Numbered from the stretch's first letter, positions 8,659-17,401 are shown. The stretch: DNA of 64,000 nt from RGDT01 sp964630925 (GCA_964630925.1 CAZVZK010000001.1:182840-246839), one strand, 5' to 3'. Notes: generated by a model not told the origin, from the sequence alone. Numbers and translations: made by a program.

Positions 8659-9649
8659 TCCCCGACCTCCGTGTCGCGATCTCATGGATGGTGCGCATCG
8701 TGCGCTCCGTCGTGAAGCGGGCCGCCTTCGCCCTGGCCCGCTCGCCCACCGCCCGCGCCTCGTCCGGGTGCCCCAGCACCCACTCGACGGCCCGGCGCAG
8801 CCCGGCGACATCGCCGTAATCGACGATCAACCCATCTTCGCCGTCTTCAATCAGGTCGCGGGCCCACCGGGCCCCGACGGCGATGGTCGGCTTGCCCATC
8901 GCCATGCCGTTGAGCGCCGTCTGCTGCCCGCCGGAGTGCAAGAGGCCCGCCTTCATCGGCACGACGGTGAGGCGCGCCCCCGCCGTCGCGTCGCGGAACC
9001 CCGCCGCCGTCGTGCCCTCGACCCGGACGTTGCCGGGGACCGCCACGCCGGCGAGGTTCTCCGCCCGCGTCGTGGCGATCCACACCGGCACGTCCAGGCC
9101 GCGCACGGCCTCCACCAGCACCCCATAGTCGCGGTCGTAGTTCCCGCCCGCGAACAGGTACCCCTCGTCGCGCTCCGTCCACTCGTACCCAGCCAGGGTC
9201 GTGTGGAACGGCACGTACTCCAGCTTCTCGCGCGGGATGCCGAACGCCTCCGCGTATCCGTCCACCTCATGGCTCGCCCAGACGGCGAAGCGTTCGACGC
9301 TGCGGGCCGCCAGCCGCAGCCGCAGCCCCTTCAACCAGTCCGCCAGGCCGCCTCCTGACCGATACCAGTTGCAATCGACCATGACGTGGGGCTTGCGGCC
9401 CCACGGGATGAGGGCCTGGAGCCACGCGAACATCTGCCCGCTCGCCCCGCCGTCGGTGACGACGCCCTCATAGCGGTCCCGCAGGAACAGCATGCGGATC
9501 GCCGCGATGGAGCCGCAGATGTCATGCGCCAGCCCGTTGCCGACGAGCTTGACCAGCCAGCGCGGTGGGGCCGTCGGCCCGACGCAGTCGGAGTGTTCGC
9601 CCCAGAAGCCGCCGGCCTTGCCGGGGATGTCGGTCAGGATGTCTCGCAC
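8627..9649 (-). CDS. Glycosyltransferase-like protein (GT-B fold)
   Basis: 340 residues. The N-terminal lobe contains LRDRYEGVVTDGGASGQMFAWL and VMVDCNWYRSGGG; the C-terminal lobe has YLFAGGNYDRDYGVLVEA, KAGLLHSGGQQTALNGMAMGKP and TIAVGARWARDLIEDGEDG. It lacks the classical GT4 EX7E motif and resembles a divergent glycosyltransferase. The most likely start is GTG at 9649, which shares one base with the preceding TAG stop (TAGTG); a TTG five codons upstream is the alternative. Same operon as the surrounding glycosyltransferases. Confidence 0.75.
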   Translation of the reverse strand: MRDILTDIPGKAGGFWGEHSDCVGPTAPPRWLVKLVGNGLAHDICGSIAAIRMLFLRDRYEGVVTDGGASGQMFAWLQALIPWGRKPHVMVDCNWYRSGGGLADWLKGLRLRLAARSVERFAVWASHEVDGYAEAFGIPREKLEYVPFHTTLAGYEWTERDEGYLFAGGNYDRDYGVLVEAVRGLDVPVWIATTRAENLAGVAVPGNVRVEGTTAAGFRDATAGARLTVVPMKAGLLHSGGQQTALNGMAMGKPTIAVGARWARDLIEDGEDGLIVDYGDVAGLRRAVEWVLGHPDEARAVGERARAKAARFTTERTMRTIHEIATRRSGNERATEAARA

Positions 9650-10968
9650 TACCCCACCCCCCAACCCCCTCCCCGAAGCGGAGAGGGGGAGCCGTCAGAG
9701 CATCGCCTACACGGAGGCGAGGTATCCGCCTCCCTTGTTGGGCCGATCGATTCAAGGGAGGCGTCCCCCTCGCCACCGCCACTCTTCTCACTCTTGCGAT
9801 CCCCCCTCTCCGCTCGGGGGGGCGTGGGGGATGAGGCCGAAGGCCCCCCCACCTCGATACCGGAGAGGGGGTTAGGGGGTGAGGTAGCCCCAAGCCCCAC
9901 GAAGAAGTCCTCGAACCGCCGCACCATCGCCGCCCGCCCATACCTCTCGGCCGCCCGTTGCCGCGCCGACAGCGCCAGCCGCCGCGACAGCTCCGTGTCT
10001 TGCGCCAGACGCCCGATGGCGCAGGCGAGGGCGGCGGCGTCGTCCGGCGGCACGATCAGCCCATCGACGCCGTCTCGCAGCACCTCGGCATTGGCCCCCA
10101 CGTCCGTCGCCACGATGGGCCGCGCCGCCGCCATGTACTCCAACAACGAGTTCGACAGCCCTTCGGAGCGCGACGGCAACACCGCGATATCTAGCCCGGC
10201 GAGGAATGTCGGCACGTCGGCGCAGGCCCCGGCCAGCTGGAACCGCCCGGTCAGGCCGCCCCGCGCGATCCGCGACTCCAGGGCCGGGCGATGTTCTCCC
10301 TCGCCCGCCACCCGGAATCGCAGATCGGGACACGCCGCCTGTAACCGCACCGCGGCCTCGGCCAGCACGTCCAGCCCCTTGACGGGGCGCAGGTTGGCCA
10401 CCGCCCCAACCACGAGGGCGGGGCCGCCGGGCGGCTCCAGGGCCAGGAACCGCTCCAGGTCCACGCCGTTCTCCAGGACGTGGGCCCGGCACGGGTTCAC
10501 ACGCTCGTCCGCCAGCAGCGACCGCCGCGCCGCCCGGCAGTTCGCCACGCTCGCCGTCGAGAAGGCGTTCAACACCCGGCCGAGCAGGCGGTCCGTCGCC
10601 CCCGCCCAGTGGCCGGTGTTATTCCGCGTCCGCACACGGTGCGGCACCCCCGCCAGCCACGCCAGCGGCAGGGCGAACCGCGTGCTGTCGGGGAAGTACG
10701 CCTGCACCACGTCGATGCGGTTGTCCCACAGGAAGCGCAGGAACGTCAAGCCCGCAACCGCCGCCCGCACGCTCCCCAGCGACTTCACCCCCAGACGCAG
10801 CACCGGGCACCCCGCCGGCTCCAGCGGCGACGGCGCCTCGCCGCGCAGCAGGACGAGGTGCGGCAACACGCGCGACCGGCCGAGGCGCGACAGCAGCGCC
10901 ACGAGCTGGGACTCCGTCCCCGCCCGCGCCAGCTCGTCGATCACGAAACAGACCCGCACCGGCTTCAT
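9649..10968 (-). CDS. Glycosyltransferase, GT4 family, with repeat-derived C-terminal tail
   Basis: 439 residues. The body (1 to about 364) is a standard GT4 enzyme: MKPVRVCFVIDELARAGTES, ANLRPVKGLDVLAEA, and EGLSNSLLEYMAAARPIVA as the EX7E site. After ERYGRAAMVRRFEDFFVGLG the frame enters a low-complexity repeat block and gains about 75 residues (PPNPLSGIEVGG..., SPSPLRGGGWGVG) before TAG. Family members end where this tail begins, so the tail is probably an insertion that abolished the original stop. Start MKPVRV (10968) is preferred over a longer low-complexity frame. Confidence 0.87.
   Translation of the reverse strand: MKPVRVCFVIDELARAGTESQLVALLSRLGRSRVLPHLVLLRGEAPSPLEPAGCPVLRLGVKSLGSVRAAVAGLTFLRFLWDNRIDVVQAYFPDSTRFALPLAWLAGVPHRVRTRNNTGHWAGATDRLLGRVLNAFSTASVANCRAARRSLLADERVNPCRAHVLENGVDLERFLALEPPGGPALVVGAVANLRPVKGLDVLAEAAVRLQAACPDLRFRVAGEGEHRPALESRIARGGLTGRFQLAGACADVPTFLAGLDIAVLPSRSEGLSNSLLEYMAAARPIVATDVGANAEVLRDGVDGLIVPPDDAAALACAIGRLAQDTELSRRLALSARQRAAERYGRAAMVRRFEDFFVGLGATSPPNPLSGIEVGGPSASSPTPPRAERGDRKSEKSGGGEGDASLESIGPTREADTSPPCRRCSDGSPSPLRGGGWGVG
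9650..9890. repeat. Palindromic CCCCTCTCC-type repeat inserted at a gene end
   Basis: The block is rich in C and G runs with internal inverted segments: CCCCCTCCCCGAAGCGGAGAGGGGG at the left, CCCCCCTCTCCGCTCGGGGGGG in the middle, CCGGAGAGGGGGTTAGGGGG at the right. It looks like intergenic repeat DNA but here encodes the tail of the glycosyltransferase. It shares GGGGGGGCGTGGG and CCGAAGGCCCCCCC with the insert in the P-type ATPase gene at about 39.95 kb. Confidence 0.7.
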
Positions 10969-11017
10969 GGTGACCGTCCTGGGTGTCCTATCCGTCCTAT
11001 GTGCCCTATCAGCCCCA

Positions 11018-12145
11018 TCATCCCGCCGGCACCGCACACCCTACCATGCCCTCCAGCAGCCGCAGATACGCCGCGGCCTGGGCGTCGAACGTGAAGTCCT
11101 CCAGCACGCGCTGCCGCCCGTTGAACGCCACGTCGCGCAGACGCTCCGGGCTGTCGATGGCGTCGAGGATCGCCCGCGCCAGCGCCGACGCGTCGCCGGG
11201 CGGCACCAGCCAGCCGCTGTCGCCGTCCGTGATGATCTCGCCCGTGCCGCCCGCCGCCGTCGCCACCACCGGCACCCCCGCGGCGCACGCCTCCAGGATC
11301 ACGTTCGGCATCCCCTCCGTGTGTGATGCTTGCACGAAAAGATCGAGCTGCGGCAGGTAGTCGTCCAGGTCGTGGCGGTGCCCCACCAGCGCCACGCTGC
11401 CGGACACGCCCAGCGAGGCGATCCGCGCCTGCAACATGGCCTTCTGCGGCCCCTCGCCGAAGAGGATGAAGCCCACCTCCGGGCACGCCGCCGTCACCGC
11501 CGCCGCCGCCTCGATCAGCAGATCGAAGCCCTTCTCCGGGCTCAGCCGCCCCGCCGCCCCGATCACCAGGCTGACGCCGTGCCGGAAGTACCGCTCCAGC
11601 CGCTGCCGGTAACGCGGGTCCGGGTCGGCGAACCGCTCCGGGTCGATGGAGTTATGGATGACGTGCAGCCGGTCCTCGCGCACGCCGCACGCCCGCACCT
11701 TGGCCGCCTGCGCCTCCGAGACGGCGATCACGCGGTCCATGAACCGGAGGTGCATGCGGTCGAGCCACTCGTACATCCGCACACGCCAGCTCTCGTGCGT
11801 CCACCCCCGCGACACCGCCACGGCGGGGATGCCCAGCCGCCGCGCCGCCGGCCGCCCCAGGATGTTGCCCTTGTACCCGTGGCACAGCACCACGTCGGCC
11901 TTCAGCCGAGTCAGTGTCTCGGCGACCTCGGTGATCGTCGTGAAGAACCGCGGCGTGTCGGACTGCAGCTCCACGGCCTCGATGCCGAGCTTCCTCGCCT
12001 GCGCCAGGAACGGCTTGCAACGCCCGCCCTCGCGGAACGACACCACGGACACGTCCGCCGTGCCGCGCAGGGCCTCCGCCAGCCCGAGCATCTGCCGCTC
12101 CGGCCCGCCGTACATGGTCGAAGCCGTCAGGTGAACGATGTTCAT
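11018..12145 (-). CDS. Glycosyltransferase, GT4 family
   Basis: 375 residues starting MNIVHLTASTMYGGPERQ, the glycine-rich acceptor-lobe opening common in GT4 enzymes. Further motifs are DVVLCHGYKGNILG, VIGAAGRLSPEKGFDLLIEA and SHTEGMPNVILEACAAGVPV, the EX7E donor site. The start at 12145 overlaps the upstream gene's stop by ATGA, so the two are translationally coupled. It is part of the exopolysaccharide operon; the transferred sugar is unknown. Confidence 0.9.
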   Translation of the reverse strand: MNIVHLTASTMYGGPERQMLGLAEALRGTADVSVVSFREGGRCKPFLAQARKLGIEAVELQSDTPRFFTTITEVAETLTRLKADVVLCHGYKGNILGRPAARRLGIPAVAVSRGWTHESWRVRMYEWLDRMHLRFMDRVIAVSEAQAAKVRACGVREDRLHVIHNSIDPERFADPDPRYRQRLERYFRHGVSLVIGAAGRLSPEKGFDLLIEAAAAVTAACPEVGFILFGEGPQKAMLQARIASLGVSGSVALVGHRHDLDDYLPQLDLFVQASHTEGMPNVILEACAAGVPVVATAAGGTGEIITDGDSGWLVPPGDASALARAILDAIDSPERLRDVAFNGRQRVLEDFTFDAQAAAYLRLLEGMVGCAVPAG

Positions 12146-13536
12146 GCGCGGCAAGCCTCCATCAGACTCACCCCGGCGCAGCGGTACCACAGGCTCTCAA
12201 GGTGCGCCGCGAGCGACGCCCAGTCGTATCGCTCCAGCACGCGTTGCCGCCCGGCGGCCGCCTGCCGCGCCTGCCGCCTCGGGTCGCGGATGGCCGCCAC
12301 GATGGCGTCGGCCAGCCCGCCCACGCCCTCCGTCTGGTCGAAGTGCCGGCCCGGCTCCAGCTCCAGGCCCTCCGCCCCGACGCGCGTCGAGACGACGGGC
12401 GTCGCGCACGCCAGCGCCTCCAGGATCTTCAGCCGCGACCCGCCGCCGATGCGCAGCGGCACCACGAGCTGCCCCGCCTCGTGCAGGTAGGGCCGCACGT
12501 CCGGCACGCTGCCGTGCAGGCTCACCCCCGGCGTCCGCGCCGCGGCCTGATGCAGCCACTCCGGCGGGTTGCGCCCCACCAGCCACAGCTCGGCCTCCGG
12601 CACCTGCTTCCTCACCGCGGGGAAGACGTGATCGAGCAGCTGGGAGACGCCGTCAAGGTTGGGCCGCCACTCCAGGCTGCCCACGAACAGCAGCACCTCG
12701 GGCCGCCGCCGCACTGTCACCTTGGGGGGGAGGGCTTCGCCCCACTCCCCCCCCGCCCCTCGTCCTCCGGGGGGGAGGGCTTCGCCCCACTCCCCCCCCG
12801 CCCCTCGTCCTCCGGGGGGGAGGGCTTCGCCCCACTCCCCCCCCGCCCCCCCCTGAGGCGTGAAGTACCCCGTATCGACGCCGTTATCCACGACCTCGAC
12901 GTTGCGGACGCCCATGTCCTGGCGGAATCGCTCGGCGTCCACCTCGCTGACGGCGACGGTCATGTCGGCCAGCGACAGCACGCCACGCTCGAAGGCGTCG
13001 AACTTGCGCCACTGGTGGCCCACGTACCAGCGCTTGAGCGGGCTCGCCTCCGTCTCGTGGTAGCGCCGCCAGATGACCGACTCGACGTTGTGCGCCATCA
13101 CCAGCCGCCGCCCGGGGACGTTACGGAGCGGCCAGGCGTAGGGCGTCCACTCGACGTGCCACAGGTCGAACCGCTGCGTCCGCGACAGCCGGTCCAGCGC
13201 CGCCATCATCTCCGGGCTGGTGTGCGACGTCACGGAGTACGGCAGCGGCGAGAACAGGTTGGCGAACAGCCGCGCGTAGAACCCGACGCCCGACTTCGGG
13301 GGCGGCGTGCGCTCGATCACCACGGGCCGGATGCCCAGCGAGCGGAAGTACGCCGCCGCCAACCGCCCCTCCGCCGGGTCGGCGTTGGCGTGGCAGACGT
13401 AGGTGATGCGGTGTCGGGACGCGAGGCGCGACAGCAGGCCCATCGTGCGGATGCGCTTGCCGCTGACCGGCGGCCAGGGCAGCTCCTCGTCGATGACGCA
13501 CACGTCGAGCGGTTCGCGGTCTTCGGTGTCGTTCAC
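12142..13536 (-). CDS. GT4 glycosyltransferase of exosortase systems (TIGR03087-like) with tandem repeat insert
   Basis: 464 residues. The N-terminus (DEELPWPPVSGKRIRT) and MAHNVESVIWRRYHETE resemble the sugar transferase family found with PEP-CTERM/exosortase systems. The C-terminal lobe has LLFVGSLEWRPNLDG and RIGGGSRLKILEALACATPV. Between the lobes, after DNGVDTGYFTP, lies an in-frame 15-residue tandem repeat (GGRGAGGEWGEALPP, nearly three copies) encoded by the 45-bp repeat at 12,724-12,857. The insert falls in the inter-lobe linker, so the enzyme may remain active. Confidence 0.85.
   Translation of the reverse strand: MNDTEDREPLDVCVIDEELPWPPVSGKRIRTMGLLSRLASRHRITYVCHANADPAEGRLAAAYFRSLGIRPVVIERTPPPKSGVGFYARLFANLFSPLPYSVTSHTSPEMMAALDRLSRTQRFDLWHVEWTPYAWPLRNVPGRRLVMAHNVESVIWRRYHETEASPLKRWYVGHQWRKFDAFERGVLSLADMTVAVSEVDAERFRQDMGVRNVEVVDNGVDTGYFTPQGGAGGEWGEALPPGGRGAGGEWGEALPPGGRGAGGEWGEALPPKVTVRRRPEVLLFVGSLEWRPNLDGVSQLLDHVFPAVRKQVPEAELWLVGRNPPEWLHQAAARTPGVSLHGSVPDVRPYLHEAGQLVVPLRIGGGSRLKILEALACATPVVSTRVGAEGLELEPGRHFDQTEGVGGLADAIVAAIRDPRRQARQAAAGRQRVLERYDWASLAAHLESLWYRCAGVSLMEACRA
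12724..12857. repeat. 45-bp tandem repeat, about 2.9 copies, inside a coding region
   Basis: The unit begins GGGGGGGAGGGCTTCGCCCC and continues with a C run and GCCCCTCGTCCTCC. Equivalent bases fall at 12,731, 12,776 and 12,821, giving a period of 45 bp (15 codons). Each unit is itself palindromic (GGGGAGGGC..GCCCCACTCCCC). No unique spacers are present, so it is not a CRISPR array. Confidence 0.9.
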
Positions 13537-13550
13537 GGTAGATTCTCTTT

Positions 13551-13589
13551 GAAGGCGAGCGGCACGGCGCCAGCGTGCCGTGTCTTACG
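13551..13589. repeat. Single REP-like palindromic unit
   Basis: CGGCACG (13,560-13,566) pairs with CGTGCCG (13,574-13,580). Flanking bases GAAGGCGAGCGGC and GCCGTGTCT match one arm of the pair at 6.2 kb. It lies between the deacetylase stop and the next glycosyltransferase gene. Confidence 0.55.
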
Positions 13590-14511
13590 CGGCGACTCGT
13601 CTTTGCATCCTCGATTGCGGCGCGAACGCGGCGAGAGAGGCGCTCATCGTGCCGAGGGCGAAGTCGCGGCACATCTTCCTCAGCCGCGGCCCCGTCCGGT
13701 GCAGGTTGACGTAGTGGCGGAAACGCTGCCCCCAGCCGCAGGCGACGCGCGGCTGCTCGGGGTCCAGCTCCCACGGGTGCAGGTACGCGGCGAACGGCCT
13801 GCCCTCGGCGTTGATCCTCGAGAGGAGGCGCCGCGTGAGCCAGTACGGGTACAGCCGCAGGTAGCCGCCGCCGCCGGCGGGGACGTTCAGGCCCCACACG
13901 GGGCTCACGGGAGGCGGGTACTCCCAGATCCGCCCCGAGGGCCGCGTGATGAGGTGCGGCTCCAGCGCCGCGTCCGGCAGGCCGTAGCGGTCGTGCCGTA
14001 TCGGGTACACGCTGGAGTCGATGCGGATGCCCTCCTCGATGAGGACATCCAGCGCCCACTCCGAACGCGCCGTGATGGAGAACGACGGGGCGCGGTACAG
14101 CTCGACGCGCTCACCGATGCAGTCCTCCAATGCGCGGACGGAGTGCCGCAGATCCTGGCGGAACTCGTCCGGCGTCTGCTCGTAGATGAGCCGATGCCCG
14201 TACCCGTGGCTGCCGACCTCGTGGCCGGCGGCGCGGATGGCCCGCACCATGCTGGGGTTACGCTCCGCCACCCAGCCGAGGACGAAGAACGTCCCGCGCA
14301 CTCCGGCCCGGTCGAGGATGTCGAGGATGGCCTCCGTCGGCGGCCCGAGGCGCGGCGCGATGGAGTCCCAGTCCGAACGCGAGACGTAGCGGTCGAAGCC
14401 GGAGACCTGGAAGTAGTCCTCCACGTCCACGGTCAACGCATTGAGGATGACGGAAGGGGCGGCGACGGCCGTGTCCTGGGCCGACACGGGCAGGCTCATG
14501 GTCGCGCCCAT
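13585..14511 (-). CDS. XrtA/PEP-CTERM-type polysaccharide deacetylase
   Basis: 308 residues of the NodB-type deacetylase superfamily. The metal and catalytic motifs are visible: TVDVEDYFQV near residue 28, and GHEVGSHGYGH near residue 95. Further on are LYRAPSFSIT and the C-terminal region AYLHPWELDPEQPR with GWGQRFRHYVNLHRTGPRL, which is characteristic of the exosortase-associated subfamily (TIGR03006, DUF3473). It probably removes N-acetyl groups from the exopolysaccharide. The start ATG at 14511 is 1 nt after the GT2 gene's stop; an internal Met at residue 5 is a possible alternative. Confidence 0.9.
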   Translation of the reverse strand: MGATMSLPVSAQDTAVAAPSVILNALTVDVEDYFQVSGFDRYVSRSDWDSIAPRLGPPTEAILDILDRAGVRGTFFVLGWVAERNPSMVRAIRAAGHEVGSHGYGHRLIYEQTPDEFRQDLRHSVRALEDCIGERVELYRAPSFSITARSEWALDVLIEEGIRIDSSVYPIRHDRYGLPDAALEPHLITRPSGRIWEYPPPVSPVWGLNVPAGGGGYLRLYPYWLTRRLLSRINAEGRPFAAYLHPWELDPEQPRVACGWGQRFRHYVNLHRTGPRLRKMCRDFALGTMSASLAAFAPQSRMQRRVAA

Positions 14512-14512
14512 G

Positions 14513-15598
14513 TCAGGCGGCCCTCCGCCAGGTGGTGGCCAGGTTGCCCATCGCCGCGCCGGCCGGCGGCGTGTTGCCCAGCAGCTCGCGGATCACGCCG
14601 CAGCCCGCGCCCAGGTGGACGGCGGCGAACGCCAGCGGCAGCAGCGGGAACATCATGGCCGAGCGTTCGCGCCACGCGACGGCGGCGCCGAACCCCAGCG
14701 AGCAGACGCCGTAGAGGCCGACGACGCCGAAGTACAGCCACCACAGGACCGGGTAGAGGGCGGCGAACAGCGGCCCGAGGACCAGCCCGGCGACGAACAG
14801 GGCGGGGATGAACACGCTCGGCGAGAACGTCTCCGGGTGCTTGCGCAGGAGGCGCACGCGGCCCCGCCCATAGCGGAACATCTGCCGCGCCAGCCCGGCG
14901 AGCGACGCGCGCGGGTGGTAGCGCACCGTGACGCGCGGCGTCAGGAAACACGTCATGCCGGCGCGGGCGACGCGGTGGTTGAACTCGTAATCCTCGCAGG
15001 CGTCGAAGGCCTCGTCGAAGTGCCCGACGCGGCGGAACACGTCGCTCCGGTACGCGACGGCGACGCTCTGCGGCGGCACCATCCCCTCGCGCTCGGCCCA
15101 GATGTGCGACGCCGGGTGATGCCCGAACCTGCTGGCGCGGGCGGCGGCGATGGTGCGCTGGAGCAGGCTCGCGCCGGGGACGTCGAGCGGCTGCGGCCGC
15201 CCCACGCAGTCGGCGCCGGAGCGTTCGAAGGCGCCGGCCATCTCCGACAGGTAGAACGGGTTCTGGATCTCGCAGTGCCCGTCGATGAGGACGATGATGT
15301 CGCCGCGTGCCGCACGGACGGCGGCGTTGCGCCCGGCGCTCGACAGCAGGCCTGGGTTGTCGATCAGGCGGACGTTGTGGTGACGGGCGGCGATGTCGCG
15401 GACGATCTCGCGCGTCTCGTCCGTGGAACGCCCGTCGGCGACGAGGATCTCATACCGCGCCCTGGGATAATCCTGGTCGAGGAGCTGCCCCAGCGTGGCG
15501 GCGATGCACCGGGCCTCGTTGCGCACCGGCACGATCACCGAGACGAACGGCACCTGTGTCCGCGTCGCGGGCTGCCGGAGTTTGGCGATTGTCGTCAT
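14513..15598 (-). CDS. Glycosyltransferase family 2 (ExoA-like)
   Basis: 361 residues. A GT-A domain (FVSVIVPVRNEARCIAATL, ILVADGRSTDET, the DGH metal-binding motif, and CEDYEFNHRVARAG) is followed by about three hydrophobic segments near residues 255-340, the arrangement of membrane-bound succinoglycan ExoA-type transferases. AGGAGG lies 5 nt before ATG 15598, which supports the start. It overlaps nothing and sits 10 nt after the initiating phosphotransferase gene. Confidence 0.88.
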   Translation of the reverse strand: MTTIAKLRQPATRTQVPFVSVIVPVRNEARCIAATLGQLLDQDYPRARYEILVADGRSTDETREIVRDIAARHHNVRLIDNPGLLSSAGRNAAVRAARGDIIVLIDGHCEIQNPFYLSEMAGAFERSGADCVGRPQPLDVPGASLLQRTIAAARASRFGHHPASHIWAEREGMVPPQSVAVAYRSDVFRRVGHFDEAFDACEDYEFNHRVARAGMTCFLTPRVTVRYHPRASLAGLARQMFRYGRGRVRLLRKHPETFSPSVFIPALFVAGLVLGPLFAALYPVLWWLYFGVVGLYGVCSLGFGAAVAWRERSAMMFPLLPLAFAAVHLGAGCGVIRELLGNTPPAGAAMGNLATTWRRAA

Positions 15599-15608
15599 GG
15601 GTGCCTCC

Positions 15609-16415
15609 TCACGCGGCCTTCCGGGCGGACAGCGGCTCCGTGGGCACCACGTCGCCCATCGCCTCCTCGATGGCCGGGCTCGCCGGCACGCCCAGCACCG
15701 CGCTCAGCCAGCGGAACGGCACGCCGGCGGCATAGAACGCCGTGCAGACGACCAGCCGCACGTCGAGCCACGCGCTCATATGGCGGATGTAGAACAGGTC
15801 ATGGCTCAGCTTCCGCCGCACGCTGTCGATGTCGGTGTCGGGGGGGAGCTGCACCTGCGCCAGCCCGGCGACGCCGGGCTTGACCGCCAGGCGCTGGCGG
15901 TACATCGGCAGGGCCCGCTCCAGCTCGGGGAAGAACTCGGGACGCTCGGGGCGCGGGCCGATCAGGCTCATCTCGCCGCACAGCACGTTCCACAGCTGCG
16001 GCAGCTCGTCGATGTGCGACTTACGGAGGAACCACCCGACGGCGGTGACCCGCGAGTCGCCGGGGACGCACCAGCGCGCCCCCGTGGCGTCCTCGCACCT
16101 GTGCGTCATCGTGCGGATCTTCCAGATGGTGAACGGCCTGCCGCCCAGGCCGATGCGCGTCTGCGAGTAGAACGCCGGCCCGCGCGAGGTGAGCCGCACG
16201 GCCAGCGCCGCCAGCAGGATCACCGGGAGCGCCGGGACGGCGATGAGGGCGGCGAGGACGAAGTCGATGGCCGACTTGCAGCCGGTGTACCACCCCCGCG
16301 GGGGCAGGATCGGGGGCCTGGGCGTCGGCCGCGGCGTGCGTGTCTGACGGGGCGACTCGGTCGAGGGCGCGGGTGCCTGCGTGGTCAAGGGATCGCCTCC
16401 ATGCGGTGAGATCAT
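15609..16415 (-). CDS. Undecaprenyl-phosphate sugar phosphotransferase (initiating transferase)
   Basis: 268 residues of the bacterial sugar transferase family (PF02397). It would load the first sugar-1-phosphate on undecaprenyl phosphate to start repeat-unit synthesis. After a Pro-rich N-terminus comes one membrane segment (SAIDFVLAALIAVPALPVIL) and the catalytic block KIRTMTHRCED, SHIDELPQLWNVLCGEMSLI and GPRPERPEFF. It lacks the extra N-terminal membrane domain of WbaP-type enzymes, so it is the short form. It is placed among the assembly genes, between epsI and the GT2 gene. Confidence 0.92.
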   Translation of the reverse strand: MISPHGGDPLTTQAPAPSTESPRQTRTPRPTPRPPILPPRGWYTGCKSAIDFVLAALIAVPALPVILLAALAVRLTSRGPAFYSQTRIGLGGRPFTIWKIRTMTHRCEDATGARWCVPGDSRVTAVGWFLRKSHIDELPQLWNVLCGEMSLIGPRPERPEFFPELERALPMYRQRLAVKPGVAGLAQVQLPPDTDIDSVRRKLSHDLFYIRHMSAWLDVRLVVCTAFYAAGVPFRWLSAVLGVPASPAIEEAMGDVVPTEPLSARKAA

Positions 16416-16432
16416 GCGGGCCGCCTTCCGCC

Positions 16433-16481
16433 GAGCACGCTTCCATCGTGCTCGCCTGCCCTGAGCACGCCGGAGGCGTGC
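16433..16481. repeat. Two adjacent small hairpins, REP-like
   Basis: GAGCACG (16,433-16,439) pairs with CGTGCTC (16,447-16,453), and GCACGCC (16,465-16,471) pairs with GGCGTGC (16,475-16,481). The first resembles the GAGCACGCTTCCAGCGTGCTC units at 37.3 kb. The pair fills the gap between epsI and the sugar phosphotransferase gene. Confidence 0.55.
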
Positions 16482-16493
16482 CCGACAACGGAG

Positions 16494-17138
16494 TCAGCCT
16501 TGCGCCCCGGAGAACAGCTCCTTCTGCATCTTCGGGAGGAGCGCCTTGAGCAGCTCCTCGCACGGCTCCGGGCCGGTGTCCCCGCCGGCCTGGGCCATGT
16601 CGCGGACGACGTACAGCTTGTGCAGCACCGGGTGCTTCCAGCGCGGGAACTCCAGGCGGGCGTCGTTGGCCGCGTGCCAGCCCTCGCCGCCGTTCCACGC
16701 CCAGTAGATGCGGATGCGCGTCTCGTCCGTCTCGCGCTTCTTGACGGCGTCGGAGGTCCAGAACTGGGCGCCGGAGTCGAGGCGGATTGAGGTCTTCTTG
16801 CCGACGAGGTAGCCGTTGGCGCCGTAGCACACCTCCGGGGTGTGGGTCGCGACGGGGCCGGGCCGCCCCACCACCAGGGCGACGACGACGCTCAGGTTGC
16901 GGCGTCGGTCGGTGTAGGTGCGGTGGAGCGCGCCGGTGATGCCGGGGATGGGCGTGCCGGACTTCGCGTCCATCTCCTTGCCCTCCCAGTCGCCGAACGA
17001 CAGGGGGAGCTGGGGCAGGCGGGCGGCGGCCTCGGCGATGTCGTTGCTGCGCGACCAGCGGTCGGTCCAGGCCCCGTGCATCAGCCCCAGGCCGACGACG
17101 AGGAGCGAGGCGGCCCCGGTGTAGATCCAGGTCATCAT
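16494..17138 (-). CDS. Exosortase-associated EpsI-type protein (DUF3485)
   Basis: 214 residues. It has a single N-terminal membrane anchor (TWIYTGAASLLVVGLGLMHG) and a periplasmic domain with LPLSFGDWEGKEM and HTPEVCYGANGY, the H-x-PE-x-CY motif of EpsI family proteins. EpsI accompanies exosortases, either as a separate gene or fused to their C-terminus; its biochemical role is unsettled. AGGAGG lies 8 nt before ATG 17138, which rejects the longer frame. The exosortase itself is encoded 3.7 kb upstream in the same direction. Confidence 0.88.
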   Translation of the reverse strand: MMTWIYTGAASLLVVGLGLMHGAWTDRWSRSNDIAEAAARLPQLPLSFGDWEGKEMDAKSGTPIPGITGALHRTYTDRRRNLSVVVALVVGRPGPVATHTPEVCYGANGYLVGKKTSIRLDSGAQFWTSDAVKKRETDETRIRIYWAWNGGEGWHAANDARLEFPRWKHPVLHKLYVVRDMAQAGGDTGPEPCEELLKALLPKMQKELFSGAQG

Positions 17139-17172
17139 GGTGTGGTCCTCCTGACCGTTGTTCTGGGCCGCG

Positions 17173-17382
17173 TTACAGCCCGGCCGCCTGCCGGAAAGAG
17201 TCGAGCGAACTCGCCCTGGCGGCGGCCCCGGCCCAGGACGTGAGGCGATCCTCATCCAAGCACGCGCGGATCGTAGCCGCGAGCGCTGGCGTCACCTCGG
17301 AGCCGGTACACAGCTCGAGCAACTCCAAGACCAGCATCTGCTGGCCCTCCCTGCGGGTCTGCTCCATCACGGGTGATTTCAT
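17173..17382 (-). pseudogene. Decayed 3' fragment of the neighbouring PD-(D/E)XK gene
   Basis: 69 residues (MKSPVMEQTRREGQQMLVLE to SLDSFRQAAGL) clearly match the C-terminal 70 residues of the gene just upstream (VKSPVMEKSRAEGEQASLLL to TIDTFRQQAGI). Similarity also extends upstream of the ATG into untranslated codons, so this is a 5'-truncated tandem duplicate rather than a designed small gene. It could still be translated; no function can be assigned. Confidence 0.65.
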
Positions 17383-17401
17383 CGTCTCCGCAGCCTCCAG
17401 A

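Noticed and set aside
12724..12857. CRISPR-like array
   Set aside because: Units are contiguous 45-bp tandem repeats with no unique spacers and no cas gene nearby; they are translated within a glycosyltransferase.
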